DNA from: JADKFD01 sp964561825
GTDB taxonomy: Bacteria; Pseudomonadota; Gammaproteobacteria; Xanthomonadales; SZUA-5
Direction of reading: 5' to 3'
Length of the DNA stretch: 8,120 nt
Assembly (NCBI GenBank): GCA_964561825.1
Contig: CAZLSB010000190.1
Span: 1 to 8,120 of the forward strand
Positions 6,949-8,120 of this stretch are shown piece after piece; the first letter of the stretch is position 1, and each line of letters opens with the position of its first letter. The notes under the pieces are model-generated. The model was not told where the DNA came from. It saw nothing but the letters and a program-made list of their open reading frames with translations, and did not search any database. The position numbers were made by a program, and so were the translations under genes.

Positions 6949-7143
6949 TTACGCTTCGATCATGTCGAAGTCAGCCTTGCCGACCCCACAATCCGGGCAG
7001 GTCCACCACTCGGGCACATCCGCCCAGCGGGTGCCCGGCGCTATACCTTCAGCCGGCCAACCGGCCGCTTCGTCATAGACAAAACCGCAAACCACGCACA
7101 CAAAGGTCAACCAAGGCCCACGCCCATCGCTAGCTGCAGTCAT
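6949..7143 (-). CDS. Rubredoxin, one-iron electron carrier
   Basis: A 64-residue rubredoxin with the four iron-binding cysteines in two pairs: CVVCG (C16, C19) and CPDCG (C49, C52). Between them stand the family hallmarks YDEAAG (23-28), the PAEGIAPGTRWADVP stretch (30-44) and W46-W47. Such proteins hold one iron in a tetrahedral Cys4 site and pass single electrons in the cytoplasm, for example to alkane hydroxylases or in oxidative-stress defence. The spacing of the cysteine pairs is normal, and a roughly ten-residue N-terminal extension precedes the first strand. A GGGG about 9 nt before the ATG is the only ribosome-site candidate. The receptor gene begins 6 bp after the stop, so the two probably share a transcript. 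No reductase or oxygenase partner is in the window, so the electron acceptor is unknown. Confidence 0.97.
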   Translation of the reverse strand: MTAASDGRGPWLTFVCVVCGFVYDEAAGWPAEGIAPGTRWADVPEWWTCPDCGVGKADFDMIEA

Positions 7144-7223
7144 TGTCAGTACCCCGGAGTTGAAAAATGAGAGGCGAATTCTGGCATAAGCGGGTGTGAG
7201 CGCTAGATCATGTTGTGGGTTGT

Positions 7224-7316
7224 GGGTAACGTGACCTACGATCTTAAGCTTTGCTGCGCGAGCGCGCCGACTTGAACGGGCGGCGCTGCCGCCATAACGG
7301 GGCGACCGGGACTCTC
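7224..7316. repeat. Structured intergenic repeat, family 2, copy 1
   Basis: Begins with half of a GTAG REP palindrome (7224-7239, ending CTAC), then AAGCTTTGCT (7246-7255), a small GCGCG/CGCGC hairpin (7256-7267), the linker CTTGAACG (7271-7278) and a second hairpin, GGCGGC (7279-7284), loop GCT, GCCGCC (7288-7293). It ends in GACCGGGACTCTC (7304-7316). Over 7224-7279 it matches copy 2 with one mismatch; the second hairpin differs between copies yet pairs in both. Confidence 0.85.
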
Positions 7317-7343
7317 ACCAGAAATACCCTAAGGCGTTGATTC

Positions 7344-7374
7344 GTAGGTCACGTTGGCCGCAGGCCTACGTGAC
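7344..7374 (+). repeat. GTAG REP palindrome, forward
   Basis: GTAG head (7344-7347) followed by an imperfect palindrome: GTCACGT (7348-7354), a T-T mismatch, GGCC (7356-7359), loop GCA, GGCC (7363-7366), ACGTGAC (7368-7374). A tetranucleotide head plus a mismatched stem is the form of REP sequences mobilised by RAYT (TnpA-REP, Y1 transposase) enzymes, and the GTAG head is the type described in Stenotrophomonas. No RAYT gene is in the window. Confidence 0.85.
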
Positions 7375-7385
7375 ATCGGAGCACC

Positions 7386-7416
7386 GTCACGTAGCCCTGC
7401 GGGCAACGTGACCTAC
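7386..7416 (-). repeat. GTAG REP palindrome, reverse
   Basis: Same element in opposite orientation, 11 bp from the forward one, giving a BIME-like inverted pair. Read on the minus strand: GTAG, GTCACGT, T, GCCC, loop GCA, GGGC, T, ACGTGAC. Compared with the forward copy the inner stem changes from GGCC/GGCC to GCCC/GGGC, one G-C pair flipped to C-G with pairing kept; the T-T mismatch is retained. Confidence 0.85.
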
Positions 7417-7496
7417 GATCTTAAGCTTTGCTGCGCGAGCGCGCCGACTTGAACGGCTGGCGGCTGTGCCGCCAGACCGGATCGACCGGGACTCTC
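7401..7496. repeat. Structured intergenic repeat, family 2, copy 2
   Basis: Overlaps the end of the reverse REP and then repeats copy 1: AAGCTTTGCT (7423-7432), the GCGCG/CGCGC hairpin, CTTGAACG (7448-7455), and a second hairpin here 8 bp long, CTGGCGGC (7457-7464), loop TGT, GCCGCCAG (7468-7475), then GACCGGGACTCTC (7484-7496). It is 3 bp longer than copy 1, all within or beside the second hairpin. Confidence 0.85.
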
Positions 7497-7567
7497 TATA
7501 AACGACCAATCAATCCCCGACAATTCTCCGACATGGAAAGTCCATTCTGCGAGCGGTCTTCGTCTCT

Positions 7568-8120
7568 ATGCCTGCTCAACATGCGTCAGTCACCATGAGA
7601 TTTTTCAGCGGCCGCGCTCGCGCCATCCTGCTTGGGTCGTGCGCCTCCATTGTGTTTCTGGTGCTGGTCTGGCAACTGCAGACCGGCGGGAGCCTGCTGA
7701 TCCTTGATCAAGAGATCAGCAGCTGGGTACAAGCGCATCGCAGTCCTGGGCTGACCCTGCTGATGCTGCTGGTCACTCACGTGCATGCCCCGTTCGGCGT
7801 CCTCGTCATGGCTTTGCTGGCGAGCGCGGTACTGGCCAGCCGGCATCGCTGGCGGGATCTCGTGCTGTTTATCGTCACGATCGGCGGCGGAATGCTGTTG
7901 AATCTGGCGCTGAAGCAGCTGATCCATCGTGCCCGTCCTTCTTTTGAAACGTCTTTGGTCGAACTCGACAGCTACAGTTTTCCCAGTGGTCATGCGATTG
8001 GTAGCACACTGTTTTACGCAAGCCTCGCGCTGCTGCTGACACGCACCCGCTGGCACGCTGCGAGCATCGCGCTGGGAGCGACTTTAGTTTTGGCGGTCGC
8101 CGCCAGCCGCGTTTACCTAG
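7568..8120 (+). CDS. PAP2-family membrane phosphatase, N-terminal 184 residues
   Basis: The frame is open from the ATG at 7568 to the window end. It encodes an integral membrane protein of the PAP2 (type 2 phosphatidic acid phosphatase) superfamily, which removes phosphate from lipid phosphates such as phosphatidic acid, phosphatidylglycerol phosphate or undecaprenyl diphosphate. Motif 1 is K116 to R123-P124 (KQLIHRARP), motif 2 is PSGH (139-142) with catalytic H142, and motif 3 begins with SR (180-181), its nucleophilic histidine lying just beyond the window. Hydrophobic segments run at about 19-37, 62-70, 76-91, 97-115, 143-157 and 164-179. The start could instead be the second Met (7595), which gives an N-terminus beginning MRFFSGRAR; neither has a strong ribosome site. 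It is transcribed away from rubredoxin. Exact substrate cannot be read from the part seen. Confidence 0.92.
   Translation, partial: MPAQHASVTMRFFSGRARAILLGSCASIVFLVLVWQLQTGGSLLILDQEISSWVQAHRSPGLTLLMLLVTHVHAPFGVLVMALLASAVLASRHRWRDLVLFIVTIGGGMLLNLALKQLIHRARPSFETSLVELDSYSFPSGHAIGSTLFYASLALLLTRTRWHAASIALGATLVLAVAASRVYL

Larger units (their letters stand above)
7144..7567. other. Divergent spacer between rubredoxin and PAP2 genes, repeat-filled
   Basis: 424 bp between two divergently transcribed genes. Positions 7144-7223 next to rubredoxin must hold its promoter, though I see no good -35/-10 pair. Positions 7224-7496 are occupied by the repeat mosaic described in separate entries. Positions 7497-7567 lead to the PAP2 gene: a TATAAA at 7497-7502 could serve as a -10 box, but nothing like a -35 lies 16-18 bp before it. 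No coding potential is evident. Confidence 0.6.

Noticed and set aside
7183..7192. 10-mer GGCATAAGCG shared with 196-205
   Set aside because: A single 10-base match between two spacers of this size is within chance expectation and has no structured context.
7224..7496. Possible integron attC sites
   Set aside because: The palindromes lack the paired GTTRRRY and RYYYAAC core sites, and no integrase or cassette series is present.
7533..7598. 21-codon open frame ahead of the PAP2 gene
   Set aside because: Short, no ribosome site, overlaps the PAP2 start in another frame; no evidence for a leader peptide.
7586..8056. 156-codon open frame on the minus strand opposite the PAP2 gene
   Set aside because: Low-complexity Q-, R- and H-rich product with no family features, while the plus strand shows PAP2 motifs throughout.

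Overview
The window looks like a chromosomal segment from a high-GC gammaproteobacterium, most likely of the Xanthomonadales/Lysobacterales. The basis is the GC-rich codon use, a full-length GlnE, and a pair of REP sequences with a GTAG head, a type described from Stenotrophomonas and relatives. The placement is an inference from gene content and repeat style; no marker gene in the window settles it.

Layout. (1) Positions 1-72, minus strand: the first 24 codons of a VapB-like ribbon-helix-helix antitoxin, cut by the window edge. (2) 73-482: a gene-free spacer with a tandem pair of 74-bp structured repeats (117-190, 212-285), then a stretch with only a nested hairpin (418-450). (3) 483-4694, minus strand: alr, then glnE, then a vanZ-like gene. 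alr and glnE share an ATGA, and glnE and vanZ overlap by 8 bp, so the three almost certainly form one translationally coupled unit. (4) 4695-4875: a G/T-rich spacer with a 17-bp direct repeat. (5) 4876-7143, minus strand: a rubredoxin gene followed 6 bp later by a TonB-dependent receptor of the YncD/PqqU type. (6) 7144-7567: a divergent spacer with a mosaic of GTAG REP palindromes and two copies of a second structured repeat. (7) 7568-end, plus strand: the first 184 codons of a PAP2-family membrane phosphatase, cut by the window edge.

Functionally the genes are mostly housekeeping. Alr makes D-alanine for peptidoglycan. GlnE sets glutamine synthetase activity by adenylylation and deadenylylation. 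The VanZ-like and PAP2 proteins are small membrane proteins that may act in envelope lipid or cell-wall metabolism. The receptor imports a scarce ligand, possibly PQQ, and the rubredoxin is a one-iron electron carrier.

No new multi-gene system is visible. The most notable signal lies between the genes. Two loci about 7 kb apart carry related repeats built as hairpin, CTTGAACG linker, hairpin. Copies differ largely in paired, compensatory ways or in hairpin loops, which points to selection or a copying mechanism acting on the folded form. One locus is interleaved with GTAG REP palindromes that also show a compensatory swap.
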